In this document: piece by piece, positions 40,847 to 49,345 of the stretch
Position numbering within the stretch: position 1 is the first letter of the stretch
How the letters are laid out: each line of letters opens with the position of its first letter
Origin: Alphaproteobacteria bacterium Ga0077535
GTDB lineage: Bacteria; Pseudomonadota; Alphaproteobacteria; Caulobacterales; Aquidulcibacteraceae
Direction: 5' to 3'
Length of the DNA stretch: 64,000 nucleotides
NCBI GenBank assembly: GCA_001464425.1
Contig: LNEK01000033.1
Span: 1-64,000, forward strand
Position numbers and translations under genes: made by a program
The notes under the pieces: model-generated
Told to the model about the DNA's origin: nothing
The model's database searches: none
What the model saw: the letters and a program-made list of their open reading frames with translations, nothing else

Positions 40847-41916
40847 CCCTCTTCATTGTCTTCGCGGTGGCGATATCTATCGCGCTGGGCTTTGTTGACT
40901 TGCTTCCACTTCATGCGCGCCGCCGCTTCCAACGCGGGGCTGGCCTTGCGCGCCTCGAACGCCAATTCGCGCTGCAGCTTCTGATACGAATCCCAGCGCT
41001 CCGCGGCCAAACTCTTATCTTCCAATGCGGCCTGCACCGCACACCCTGGCTCGCCGCCGTGCGTGCAGTTTGAAAATTTGCACTGCGCGAAAAGCCCCAG
41101 CACGTCGGCGAAGCTTTCATCCAGCGCCGCATCGTCCGCGACCAAGCCAAGCTCGCGCATGCCGGGCGTGTCGATCAGCAGCGCGCCGCCGGGAAGACGA
41201 AACAATTCACGATGCGTGGTCGTATGGCGCCCACGCTCATCGTCTTCGCGCACAGCGCCGGTCGACATCAGCTCCGCGCCGGCGAGCGCATTCAACAATG
41301 TCGACTTGCCCGCGCCGGAGCTTCCCAGCAGCGCCGCGGTCACGCCCGGCTGTAGCCATTCATCGAGCGCCCCAAGCCCCGCGCCTGTCAGCGCCGAGAG
41401 CGTCACCACCGGCGCGCCGGCCGCGATATCGACCACCGCCTGCCGCTCCGCCGCCGCATCGGCGCTCAAATCTTCCTTCGTCAGCACGATCACCGGAATC
41501 GCCCCGCTATCGCGCGCGGCCACCAGATAGCGCTCGAGCCGGCGCGGATTGAGATCGTTGTTCATCCCCGCCACCAGAAACGCGACATCGACATTGGCCG
41601 CGACCACCTGCACGCCGACGCCGCCCGCCGCGCGGCGCGAGAACGTGCTCTTGCGCGGCAGCAAAGCGTGGATCAGCGCATCGCAGCCGGCCTCGGCCCG
41701 GTCGATCGCCAGCCAATCGCCGACCACAGGGTGCTCACCCTGCTTCGCCTCAGCCGCAAAGCGTCCGCTCAGCCGCCCCGCGCACTCGCCCGCCTCCGTC
41801 ATCAGCCGCCATAGCCCCCGATGGTGCGCCACCACCCGCGCTGGCGACAAGCCCGCCGCCGCATGCGGCGCAAAAGCGGCCCGATGCGCATCGCTCCAGC
41901 CAAAGGCTTCGATCAT
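40843..41916 (-). CDS. rsgA: Ribosome small subunit-dependent GTPase RsgA
   Basis: 357 residues. An N-terminal OB fold, a circularly permuted GTPase domain in the order G4 (VIVLTKEDL), G1 (LLGSSGAGKSTLLNAL), G2-like (RGRHTTTHRELFRLPGG), G3 (DTPGMRELGL), and a C-terminal zinc knuckle (CKFSNCTHGGEPGCAVQ). It aids late 30S maturation by checking 16S rRNA processing. Tail-to-tail with the thiolase gene, overlapping by 4 nt. Confidence 0.96.
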   Translation of the reverse strand: MIEAFGWSDAHRAAFAPHAAAGLSPARVVAHHRGLWRLMTEAGECAGRLSGRFAAEAKQGEHPVVGDWLAIDRAEAGCDALIHALLPRKSTFSRRAAGGVGVQVVAANVDVAFLVAGMNNDLNPRRLERYLVAARDSGAIPVIVLTKEDLSADAAAERQAVVDIAAGAPVVTLSALTGAGLGALDEWLQPGVTAALLGSSGAGKSTLLNALAGAELMSTGAVREDDERGRHTTTHRELFRLPGGALLIDTPGMRELGLVADDAALDESFADVLGLFAQCKFSNCTHGGEPGCAVQAALEDKSLAAERWDSYQKLQRELAFEARKASPALEAAARMKWKQVNKAQRDRYRHREDNEEG

Positions 41917-42076
41917 TCAATCATCCAAATACCGTCGATAAAAGTACGCTAGCAGGTCGACGCTACTGCGCGCTATCCACCATCCCACACACCTGCGCAA
42001 AAGCTGAAACGCGGCGCTCCAACAAAATCACGGGATAGAGCCGCCTCTATCCAACACTATGCGCCGCCGCCAACAG
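41917..42076. other. Intergenic region upstream of rsgA
   Basis: About 160 nt with no gene seen. It should include the rsgA promoter on the minus strand. Confidence 0.5.
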
Positions 42077-42158
42077 GTTGGAGCGCGGGCCTCCGGCCCG
42101 CTTAGCGCATATCTTTCAAGCAAAAGCGTCAGTGCGGGCCGGAGGCCCGCGCTCCAAC
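42077..42158. repeat. Perfect 25-bp inverted repeat of the GCGGGCCGGAGGCCCGC family
   Basis: Left arm 42077-42101 and right arm 42134-42158 are exact complements around a 32-nt centre; each arm is itself a palindrome (GCGGGCCTCCGGCCCGC). The right arm and its ACTTACAA tail recur inside asnB at 34307-34337, which shows the unit is mobile or has been copied. Confidence 0.9.
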
Positions 42159-42276
42159 TTACAAAAATTCAGCGCACCAATCCGACCGAGTTCAACCCGT
42201 GCCTATCATCACCTCGTTCGCACACGGGAGCTTTCAGAGACGTCCGAAACTCGAAAGGTGCGTGACACGGTCGGCG

Positions 42277-42577
42277 GGACTTTTGTTTGCGGGGAGTGAA
42301 ACCGCAAAGTCCAAGGTGACGGACACCTTGCCCGCGGCACCGGCGAAAAGGGCATGGAGCTAAGCCCTGCGTTGCGAATCCGCCGATGGGGCACGCACAT
42401 AAACCCCGCGCCCATCGTACAGGAGGCGAGCTGGCCATCGTCAGCATCTTACAACTCCTCGGGCCCAAGCCGGGAAAAACGATCGGACAACGGGGCGCGT
42501 GCAACGCGAGCTGCGTAAGCAGCACCCTTAGAGACTACTCTGCGCGGCGCACGCGCCCCGTTCTCCCACTTGGGAGA
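42277..42577. ncRNA. Candidate structured non-coding RNA of unknown identity
   Basis: A 400-nt gap without a credible gene folds into many short perfect helices. GGACT/AGTCC and TTGCGG/CCGCAA nest at 42277-42312. AAGGTG-ACGGA-CACCTT is at 42313-42329. CGATGGG (42384-42390) pairs with CCCATCG (42411-42417). A 13-bp perfect stem, ACGGGGCGCGTGC (42490-42502) with its complement (42549-42561), encloses two small hairpins (GCTGC-GTAA-GCAGC and AGAG-ACTA-CTCT), giving a three-way junction. A last hairpin, CTCCC-ACTT-GGGAG, follows. I found neither the RNase P GAGGAAAGTCC core nor a tmRNA tag. Strand and boundaries are uncertain; plus is slightly preferred because of continuity. Confidence 0.45.
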
Positions 42578-42681
42578 CACACGAGAACGCAGTAGCCGCG
42601 CCGACAGGACGCGGAGGCTTTGCCGTGGCGCCGCCAGCTTCCCAAATTGCGCGCTTCAGCGAACCCCCCTAAGGAAGAGCC

Positions 42682-43650
42682 ATGTTCGAACGGCGCATTC
42701 TCGTTACCGGCGGCTCTGGCTTCCTTGGCTCACACCTGTGCGATCGCCTGGTCGCGCGCGGCGACGATGTCGTCTGCGCCGACAATTTGTTCACCGGCCG
42801 CAAGCGCAACATCGCCCACCTGATCGGCAAGCCGAACTTCGAGTTCCTGCGCCACGACGTGACCTTCCCGCTCTATGTCGAAGTCGATCAGATCTACAAT
42901 CTCGCCTGCCCGGCATCCCCGGTGCACTACCAGCACGACCCAGTGCAGACGACGAAGACGAGCGTCCACGGCGCCATCAACATGCTCGGGCTCGCCAAGC
43001 GCCTGCGCGCGCGCATCTTTCAAGCGTCCACCTCGGAAGTGTATGGCGATCCCGACGTGCATCCCCAGCCCGAGGAATATTGGGGCCGAGTCAATCCGAT
43101 CGGCATCCGCTCCTGCTACGACGAAGGCAAACGCTGCGCTGAGACGCTGTTCTTCGACTATTATCGCCAGCACAAACTCGACATCCGCGTCGCCCGCATC
43201 TTCAACACCTATGGCCCGCGCATGCACCCGAACGATGGGCGCGTGGTGTCCAACTTTATCGTGCAAGCGCTGAAGGGCGAAGACATCACACTTTACGGCG
43301 ACGGCGCGCAGACGCGCTCGTTCTGCTATGTCGACGATCTGATCGACGCGTTCATGGCCTTCATGGAAAAAGACGGCGATCTCCCCGGCCCGATCAATCT
43401 CGGCAACCCAACCGAGTTCACGATCAAACAATTGGCCGAGAACGTGATCGATCTCACAGGCTCAAAGTCGCAACTCGTCTATCGCCCGCTGCCGAGCGAC
43501 GATCCGAAGCAGCGTCAGCCGAACATCGAGAAGGCGCGCGAAGTTCTGGGTTGGCAGCCGAAAGTGAAGTTGCGCGACGGTTTGCAAAAGACGATCGAAT
43601 ATTTCGACGGGCTGTTGAAAGAAGGCGATCCGCTGATGGTTGGGCGCTAA
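42682..43650 (+). CDS. UDP-glucuronate decarboxylase / NAD-dependent nucleotide-sugar dehydratase
   Basis: 322 residues, extended [38 protein letters not shown] (NAD loop), [45 protein letters not shown] and the active [12 protein letters not shown] (Y-x3-K) are characteristic of UDP-xylose synthases. It should decarboxylate UDP-glucuronate to UDP-xylose. UDP-glucuronate can come from Ugd encoded 5 kb downstream. ATG 42682 follows AAGGAAG. Confidence 0.93.
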   Translation: MFERRILVTGGSGFLGSHLCDRLVARGDDVVCADNLFTGRKRNIAHLIGKPNFEFLRHDVTFPLYVEVDQIYNLACPASPVHYQHDPVQTTKTSVHGAINMLGLAKRLRARIFQASTSEVYGDPDVHPQPEEYWGRVNPIGIRSCYDEGKRCAETLFFDYYRQHKLDIRVARIFNTYGPRMHPNDGRVVSNFIVQALKGEDITLYGDGAQTRSFCYVDDLIDAFMAFMEKDGDLPGPINLGNPTEFTIKQLAENVIDLTGSKSQLVYRPLPSDDPKQRQPNIEKAREVLGWQPKVKLRDGLQKTIEYFDGLLKEGDPLMVGR

Positions 43651-44081
43651 TCCCACTTCGCGAAGAATGCAGCGTTCTGCGCGCGCGCATCGGCGTCCAA
43701 CAAACCAAACTCAACAATCACGCCAGCAGCTTGCAGACGCGAAATTCCAGCGCCGCTGGCGTTGGGATGCGGATCGCGCGTTGCTATCACGACGCGCGCA
43801 ACGCCCGCTTCGATCAGCCGGTCCGCGCACGCTACGCCGCCGGCGCTGCGTTTGGCGCAGGGCTCTAGGGTTACGTACGCCGTAAGTCCTTGCGCCGCGC
43901 CGCCTGCTGCAACGATTGCCAATTCTTCCGCATGCGGGCGCCCGCCTTCAGCAGTTGCGCCTTCGCCAAACACCGCGTCGCCCAGTGCGAGTACGCAACC
44001 GACAGCCGGGTTGTCGCCGGTGCGCCCGACCATTGGCGCTGCCAGATCAAGCGCGCGCCGCATGAGCGTTGCGTCTGTCAC
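43647..44081 (-). CDS. Stand-alone RibD-type deaminase domain
   Basis: 144 residues, the cytidine-deaminase-like half of RibD. Zinc ligands are in [11 protein letters not shown] (HAE) and [23 protein letters not shown] (PCx..C). The reductase domain that usually follows is missing, so this is either half of a split riboflavin enzyme or an unrelated deaminase such as a nucleotide salvage enzyme. It starts within the end of gpmA (ATGA, 44078-44081) and ends overlapping the UDP-xylose synthase stop by 4 nt on the other strand. Confidence 0.85.
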   Translation of the reverse strand: MTDATLMRRALDLAAPMVGRTGDNPAVGCVLALGDAVFGEGATAEGGRPHAEELAIVAAGGAAQGLTAYVTLEPCAKRSAGGVACADRLIEAGVARVVIATRDPHPNASGAGISRLQAAGVIVEFGLLDADARAQNAAFFAKWD

Positions 44082-44797
44082 GCAGGAAACGGCGGCAGCT
44101 TCTCGGCGCGGGCTTCGTCGAGATAGCGTGCGGCGATGGGTTTTAAATTGGCGTCGAGTTCGATCAGCAGCGGATTGCCCGTCGGCATTTCAACGTGAAC
44201 GATCTGATCGTCCGCGACGCCGAACAGATGCTTCACGATGGCGCGCAGCGAATTGCCGTGCGCCGCGATGATGAGATTTTTGCCGGACTTGAGCTCCGGC
44301 GCGATCGCCTCGTTCCAATACGGCAGCACGCGCTCGAGCGTGAGCTTCAGCGACTCCGTCGCCGGCAAATTAGCGACGCCCGCGTAACGGCGATCCTTGG
44401 CGAAATCGAACTCACTGCCCGCGTCCAAAGGCGGCGGCGGCGTATCGTAAGAGCGGCGCCACACCTTCACTTGCTCCTCGCCATGCTTGGCGGCGGTCTC
44501 GGCCTTATCGAGCCCGGTCAGCGCACCGTAATGGCGCTCGTTCAGCCGCCAGTTCCGCTCAATCGGCAGCCAGGCGAGCTTGGCGTTCTCCAACGCTATG
44601 TTCCCGGTGCGGATCGCCCGCGTCTGTACCGAGGTAAAGAGCTTGTCGAACGGCACGCCGCTCTTGGCCAAAAGCTCGCCCGAGCGGCGCGCCTGCGCCT
44701 CGCCTTCGGCAGTGAGGTCCACGTCCACCCAGCCGGTGAAGCGGTTTTCGAGATTCCACTGGCTCTGGCCGTGGCGAAGAAGTGCGATGAAAGGCAT
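44078..44797 (-). CDS. gpmA: 2,3-bisphosphoglycerate-dependent phosphoglycerate mutase
   Basis: 239 residues. [10 protein letters not shown] (phosphohistidine H9), [65 protein letters not shown] and [16 protein letters not shown] are textbook GpmA motifs. It interconverts 3- and 2-phosphoglycerate in glycolysis. GGAGG precedes ATG 44797. Translationally coupled to the deaminase gene. Confidence 0.97.
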   Translation of the reverse strand: MPFIALLRHGQSQWNLENRFTGWVDVDLTAEGEAQARRSGELLAKSGVPFDKLFTSVQTRAIRTGNIALENAKLAWLPIERNWRLNERHYGALTGLDKAETAAKHGEEQVKVWRRSYDTPPPPLDAGSEFDFAKDRRYAGVANLPATESLKLTLERVLPYWNEAIAPELKSGKNLIIAAHGNSLRAIVKHLFGVADDQIVHVEMPTGNPLLIELDANLKPIAARYLDEARAEKLPPFPA

Positions 44798-44872
44798 GCG
44801 CCTCCAGTTTCAGCATGAGCGGCGCCCGTCAAGACCTTGGACGCTTCCACCCTAGCCGCTACACGGAGGAGC

Positions 44873-45457
44873 ATGCGCAATTGGCTCTTCCACCCGCTCC
44901 TCTTCTACCCGCTGATCCTGGTTTTCGCCGTCCTGGTGATCGCCGTTAGCGTCCGGCCGCAAGGCTGGCCGCGCGAAGCCGCGCCGGTGGCGGCCCAGGT
45001 GGACGGCGCTTCGCTGGTGTTCGAGGGCGAAGCGTTCAATTCGCCGGCTGTCGGCGCTGAGCAGAACATGACGGTGATCCGCGATTTCTGGGGCCGGGCG
45101 CAGACGCTGCGCATCGCACAGCTGCCAAACCAGCCGCCGCCAACCCCGGCCGAACAAGGCGCGCGCCTCCTGCTCACCCCGGAACAAGCCGCCCTGATCG
45201 ACGATAAGCCCGTCACGGTTGAGGTGACCTACACACCCCTGCCCATCAACGCGGCCACCGGCATGGCCGTCAGCCTCCAAGGCATCGGCCCCGCCGAATG
45301 GGTGAGCCAGGAGGCCCCCTCCGAGCCCGCCACCCTCCGGTTCGAGCTGCCGGCCCAATTTGCCGTAAACGCCATCGGCCTCCGGGCGCTCTCCACGGGT
45401 ACAGACCAAGCCTATGGCCTGGAAATCACACGAGTTCGCGTTACGCCGCACCCCTGA
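44873..45457 (+). CDS. Single-pass membrane protein of unknown function
   Basis: 194 residues. MRNWLFHPLLFYPLILVFAVLVIAVSVRPQGWP gives one N-terminal membrane helix; the rest appears to be a periplasmic beta-rich domain (VDGASLVFEGEAFNSPAVGAEQNMTVIRDFWGRAQTLRI, ATLRFELPAQFAVNAIGLRALSTGTDQAYGLEITRVRV). No family recognised. GGAGG precedes ATG 44873. Followed by the phosphohexomutase gene on the same strand. Confidence 0.75.
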   Translation: MRNWLFHPLLFYPLILVFAVLVIAVSVRPQGWPREAAPVAAQVDGASLVFEGEAFNSPAVGAEQNMTVIRDFWGRAQTLRIAQLPNQPPPTPAEQGARLLLTPEQAALIDDKPVTVEVTYTPLPINAATGMAVSLQGIGPAEWVSQEAPSEPATLRFELPAQFAVNAIGLRALSTGTDQAYGLEITRVRVTPHP

Positions 45458-45534
45458 GGAGCAGCGGGCAATTGAACTTTCGCGGCTTTTCGCTCACACC
45501 GCCGCATCCTTCCCGCCGCCACGGAACCTGACCC

Positions 45535-47058
45535 ATGCTGCCTGCGCCGCGCGCAAGCCTCGCCGCCAATAGCGCGGACTTCGAGACCTATCCCCTGGTG
45601 AAGCCGACAGGCTTTCGCGAGTATGACGCGCGCTGGTGGTTCGGCATTCCAAGTTCGGACAAAGCGCCGGAATTAAATCTGCTCGGCGTTCAAGCTCTGG
45701 GCATGGGCCTTGGCACTCTGGTGCATGAGATGGGCATCGCGCCGCGCATCGTCGTCGGCCACGATTTCCGCTTCTACTCTCAGTCGATCAAGCAGGCGCT
45801 GACCATCGGCCTGATGCAGGCCGGCATGGAAGTGAACGATATCGGCTTGGCGCTTTCACCGACTGCTTACTTCGCGCAATTCGCGCTCGACATTCCGTGC
45901 GTGGCGATGGTGACCGCTTCGCACAACGAGAACGGCTGGACCGGCGTAAAGATGGGCGCGAACAAGCCGCTCACCTTCGGCCCCGACGAAATGGGCGCGC
46001 TGAAAGAGATCGTGCTCGGTGGCAAATACAAGGAGCGCAGCGGCGGCTCTTACAAACATATCGAAGGCATGCGTGAGCGCCACATCGCTGATGTCGCCTC
46101 GCGGGTGAAGCTATCGCGCCCGATCAAAGTGATCGCGGCTTGCGGCAACGGCACGGCGGGCGCATTTGCACCGGAAGCGCTGCGCCGTATGGGCGCTGAG
46201 GTGATCGATTTGCACACCGCGCTCGACTGGACGTTCCCGAACTACAACGCCAACCCCGAAGACAGCGAAATGCTGCATGACATGGCGGCCGCGGTGAAAA
46301 AGTACGGCGCCGACCTCGCGCTCGGCTTCGATGGCGACGGCGATCGCTGCGGTGTCGTCGATGACAAGGGCGATGAGATTTTCGCCGATAAGGTCGGCCT
46401 GATGCTGGCGCGCGATTTAAGCGCGACGCACAAGAACGCCGTCTTCGTCGCTGACGTGAAATCGACCGGCCTCTATGCTGTCGATCCAGTGCTGAAAGCC
46501 AATGGCGCCCGCGTCGATTATTGGAAAACCGGCCACTCCTACATCAAGCGCCGCACCACTGAACTCGGCGCCCTCGCCGGCTTCGAGAAAAGCGGCCACT
46601 TCTTCTTCCGCCCGCCGCTCGGCCATGGCTATGACGATGGCATCGTCGCCGCCGCCGCGGTGCTCGCGATGCTCGACCGCAACCCAGGCAAGAAGCTCTC
46701 GGAGCTGAAGGACGCGCTGCCGAAGAGCTACACCTCGCTCACCATGAGCCCGCACTGCGATGACGAGAAAAAATACGGCATCGTCGATCAAGTCGTCACC
46801 GAGTATCAGAAGTTTGCTGAAGGCGGCGGCAAAATCCTTGGCCGCTCGATCCGCGACGTCAACACCGTCAACGGCGTGCGCGTCACGTTGGAAGATGGCG
46901 CCTGGGTGCTGGTGCGCGCCTCAAGCAACAAGCCCGAACTGGTGGTCGTGGTTGAAAGCATGACCAGCGACGACGACATGAAGGCGCTCTTCCGCGAAGA
47001 AGTGAAGCCGCGCCTCGCCCGCTTCGCGGAAGTCGGCGCCTACAATCAGGAGATCTAA
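45535..47058 (+). CDS. Phosphomannomutase/phosphoglucomutase
   Basis: 507 residues, an alpha-D-phosphohexomutase. The catalytic serine lies in MVTASHNENGWTGVKMG (family consensus TASHNP, here TASHNE), the metal loop is LGFDGDGDRCGVVD, and the sugar-binding loop is AGFEKSGHFFF; the phosphate-binding region is VRASSNKPELVV. The N-terminal YDARWWFG with SDKAPELNLLGVQALGMGLG follows the alphaproteobacterial type. It interconverts sugar 1- and 6-phosphates for UDP- or GDP-sugar synthesis. Operon-like with the short gene and Ugd downstream. Confidence 0.93.
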   Translation: MLPAPRASLAANSADFETYPLVKPTGFREYDARWWFGIPSSDKAPELNLLGVQALGMGLGTLVHEMGIAPRIVVGHDFRFYSQSIKQALTIGLMQAGMEVNDIGLALSPTAYFAQFALDIPCVAMVTASHNENGWTGVKMGANKPLTFGPDEMGALKEIVLGGKYKERSGGSYKHIEGMRERHIADVASRVKLSRPIKVIAACGNGTAGAFAPEALRRMGAEVIDLHTALDWTFPNYNANPEDSEMLHDMAAAVKKYGADLALGFDGDGDRCGVVDDKGDEIFADKVGLMLARDLSATHKNAVFVADVKSTGLYAVDPVLKANGARVDYWKTGHSYIKRRTTELGALAGFEKSGHFFFRPPLGHGYDDGIVAAAAVLAMLDRNPGKKLSELKDALPKSYTSLTMSPHCDDEKKYGIVDQVVTEYQKFAEGGGKILGRSIRDVNTVNGVRVTLEDGAWVLVRASSNKPELVVVVESMTSDDDMKALFREEVKPRLARFAEVGAYNQEI

Positions 47059-47059
47059 G

Positions 47060-47449
47060 GTGACGGACGGCGCGGAGACCCAAATCCTCAAGGGACCAGG
47101 GCTCACCGTGTCCGATCGCAACATCACCTATGCCGGCGGAGCGATCCCGGTCCGCGAAACCCGCGAACCCAAAGTAGAATTTGCCGCCGTGAAGCAAACG
47201 GTGATGCCGACGCTACTCACGATCGCCGGATTGTTCTTTCTCGTTGGCATTCTGCTGCAATTCATGCCGCTTTGGATCGCCGGCCTTGCATTAGCGGCGT
47301 TCAGCCCTGTTCTTAAGATCAATCGCGCTGCTTATCAGTTGAGCGTAGAAACTGGCGGTGTTCGAAAAATTGTCTATGCAACGCCAAAGGAGGACGAGGC
47401 AAAACTCGCTCTCGCGGCGGTGGAAGAAGCGCTAAAGCGGGCCGCCTGA
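47060..47449 (+). CDS. DUF6232-like membrane protein
   Basis: 129 residues from a GTG start 2 nt after the previous stop. ILKGPGLTVSDRNITYAGGAIPVRETREPKVE is a beta-rich N-terminus; two membrane helices follow (TLLTIAGLFFLVGILLQFM, IAGLALAAFSPVL) and a C-terminal INRAAYQLSVETGGVRKIVYA with a charged helix. It resembles small DUF6232 proteins; function unknown. Tight spacing suggests co-transcription with the mutase. Confidence 0.75.
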   Translation: MTDGAETQILKGPGLTVSDRNITYAGGAIPVRETREPKVEFAAVKQTVMPTLLTIAGLFFLVGILLQFMPLWIAGLALAAFSPVLKINRAAYQLSVETGGVRKIVYATPKEDEAKLALAAVEEALKRAA

Positions 47450-47475
47450 AGCGGCGCACACGAAGGGAAGATCAG

Positions 47476-48780
47476 ATGCGCGTTACCATGATCGGCACCG
47501 GCTATGTGGGCCTGGTTTCCGGCGCGTGCTTTGCCGACTTTGGCCATACCGTCACTTGCGTCGACAAGGACGCCGGCAAGATCGCGCGGCTACAAAAGGG
47601 CGAAATCCCGATCTTTGAGCCGGGTCTAGATGAACTGGTCAAAGACAACGTCGATCAGGGCCGGCTGTTCTTCACAACCGATCCGACAGCCGCGATCCGC
47701 GATGCCGACGCTGTATTCATTGCTGTCGGCACGCCGTCGCGCCGCGGCGATGGCCACGCTGATCTTTCCTACGTCTATGCCGCCGCCGAAGAAATCGCCG
47801 GCCTGATGAACGGCTACACGGTGGTCGTGAACAAATCGACGGTGCCGGTGGGCACCGGCGATGAGGTCGAAGCCATCATCAAGAAGACGAACCCAGGCGC
47901 CGATTTCGCCGTCGTCTCCAACCCGGAATTCCTGCGCGAAGGCGCTGCGATCAACGACTTTAAGCGCCCGGACCGCGTCGTCGTCGGCACCAATGACGAG
48001 CGCGCGCGCGAAGTGATGCGCCAGCTCTATCGCCCGCTCTCGCTTAACGAAACGCCGATCGTGTTCACCGAGCGCCGCACATCCGAATTGATCAAATATG
48101 CCGGTAACGGCTTCCTGGCGATGAAGATCACCTTCATCAACGAAATCGCCGATCTCTGCGAAGCGGTCGGCGCCAACGTGCAGGAAGTCGCCAAAGGCAT
48201 CGGCCTCGACAACCGCATCGGCCGTAAATTCCTGAACGCCGGCCCTGGCTATGGCGGCTCGTGCTTCCCGAAAGACACGCTCGCGCTGATGAAAACCGCG
48301 CGCGACAACAACGCGCCGATCGAACTCATTGAAGCGACCGTGCGTGTGAATTCGGCGCGCAAGCAAAAGATGGCTCAGAAAATCATCGACGCTGTCGGCG
48401 GAGATCTAAAGGGCAAGACCATCGCCATCCTCGGCCTCACCTTCAAGCCGAACACCGACGACATGCGCGACGCGCCCGCGCTCGATATCGTACCGGCGCT
48501 GCAGGACGAAGGCGCGAAAATCCGCGCGTTCGATCCCGAAGGCATGAACGAAGCCAAGCACATGCTGAAGGACGTCTCGTTCGCGACCGGCCCCTACGAT
48601 TGCGTGCAAAACGCCGATGCGGTCGTGATCATCACCGAATGGGATCAGTTCCGTGCGCTCGATCTTGACCGGATCAAGGACGCGCTGAAGTCCCCAACCG
48701 TGATCGACCTGCGCAACATCTATCGCCCCGATGAAATGCGCGCGAAGGGCTTCAAATACGTGAGCGTCGGCCGCGCTTAA
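47476..48780 (+). CDS. ugd: UDP-glucose 6-dehydrogenase
   Basis: 434 residues. MIGTGYVGLVSGACFADFGHTVTCVDKD (Rossmann loop), VVNKSTVPVGTGDEVE, SNPEFLREGAAINDFKRPDRVVVG, and the active-site cysteine in GYGGSCFPKDT (C263). The C-terminal domain has LGLTFKPNTDDMRDAPALDIV. It oxidises UDP-glucose to UDP-glucuronate, the substrate of the decarboxylase encoded at 42.7 kb. Tail overlaps the exonuclease stop on the other strand. Confidence 0.96.
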   Translation: MRVTMIGTGYVGLVSGACFADFGHTVTCVDKDAGKIARLQKGEIPIFEPGLDELVKDNVDQGRLFFTTDPTAAIRDADAVFIAVGTPSRRGDGHADLSYVYAAAEEIAGLMNGYTVVVNKSTVPVGTGDEVEAIIKKTNPGADFAVVSNPEFLREGAAINDFKRPDRVVVGTNDERAREVMRQLYRPLSLNETPIVFTERRTSELIKYAGNGFLAMKITFINEIADLCEAVGANVQEVAKGIGLDNRIGRKFLNAGPGYGGSCFPKDTLALMKTARDNNAPIELIEATVRVNSARKQKMAQKIIDAVGGDLKGKTIAILGLTFKPNTDDMRDAPALDIVPALQDEGAKIRAFDPEGMNEAKHMLKDVSFATGPYDCVQNADAVVIITEWDQFRALDLDRIKDALKSPTVIDLRNIYRPDEMRAKGFKYVSVGRA

Positions 48781-49313
48781 TCGACCGGCACGCCCATCTC
48801 ACTCAGGATCCAGCGCAGCGCTTCGGCGTTGCCGCGCGCATCGTCGACCGGGTCATGCGTGTGCGGCGTCTGCCGCTGTGACTTCCACGAATTGGTGTTG
48901 AATGGCTCACCGAGGCGGCCCGCGTCCATATCGCCGATCCGGCGCGCGCTGAAGCCGGCGGGATTTTCGCCGAGATAGCGGTGGCAGTACCAATTCCAGT
49001 ATTGCCAATCGAAGGCTGGGTTATCCGACCAGATCACGACGCGCCGATGGCCCGCCAGAACGGTGAGCCAATCGCGCGCCTCAGCCATCACCTCTTCAGG
49101 GCCACGGTAAGTCTTCTGCTGCTCGAACGAAACACCGACAATGTTGCGCGCCGCTTCAAGGCCAGCGTGCTGGAGAATTGGGGCGACTTCGCCGCGATAG
49201 CTCAATGCGGGATTTGCGACGGACACGAGGCCGAAGGAAATCATGTTGTAAAGGCCCGGGCATGGCCCGTCCGCCTCAACGTCCAGCACCACGTGCTGGG
49301 ACCAATTGCTCAT
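48777..49313 (-). CDS. DEDD-type 3'-5' exonuclease-like protein
   Basis: 178 residues. VLDVEADGPCPGLYNMISFG holds the first Asp-Glu pair of the DEDD family, VVIWSDNPAFDWQYWNWYC the second conserved Asp region, and HDPVDDARGNAEAL the final H/D motif. The layout resembles RNase T/oligoribonuclease-type exonucleases found as small stand-alone proteins. ATG 49313 was chosen over 49343 by similarity; no clear Shine-Dalgarno sequence. galE lies upstream on the same strand. Confidence 0.8.
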   Translation of the reverse strand: MSNWSQHVVLDVEADGPCPGLYNMISFGLVSVANPALSYRGEVAPILQHAGLEAARNIVGVSFEQQKTYRGPEEVMAEARDWLTVLAGHRRVVIWSDNPAFDWQYWNWYCHRYLGENPAGFSARRIGDMDAGRLGEPFNTNSWKSQRQTPHTHDPVDDARGNAEALRWILSEMGVPVD

Positions 49314-49345
49314 AGGCTCAATGATGCGTCGAACGTGGCGCATGG

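Noticed and set aside
42386-42595. A 69-residue open frame in the structured stretch
   Set aside because: No ribosome-binding site, unusual composition and overlap with strong RNA helices; probably not translated.
42230-42620. RNase P RNA, split tmRNA or SRP RNA
   Set aside because: The RNase P core GAGGAAAGTCC, an alphaproteobacterial tag reading frame and the SRP GGAAGCAGC-type loop were not found on either strand. Kept only as an unidentified structured stretch.
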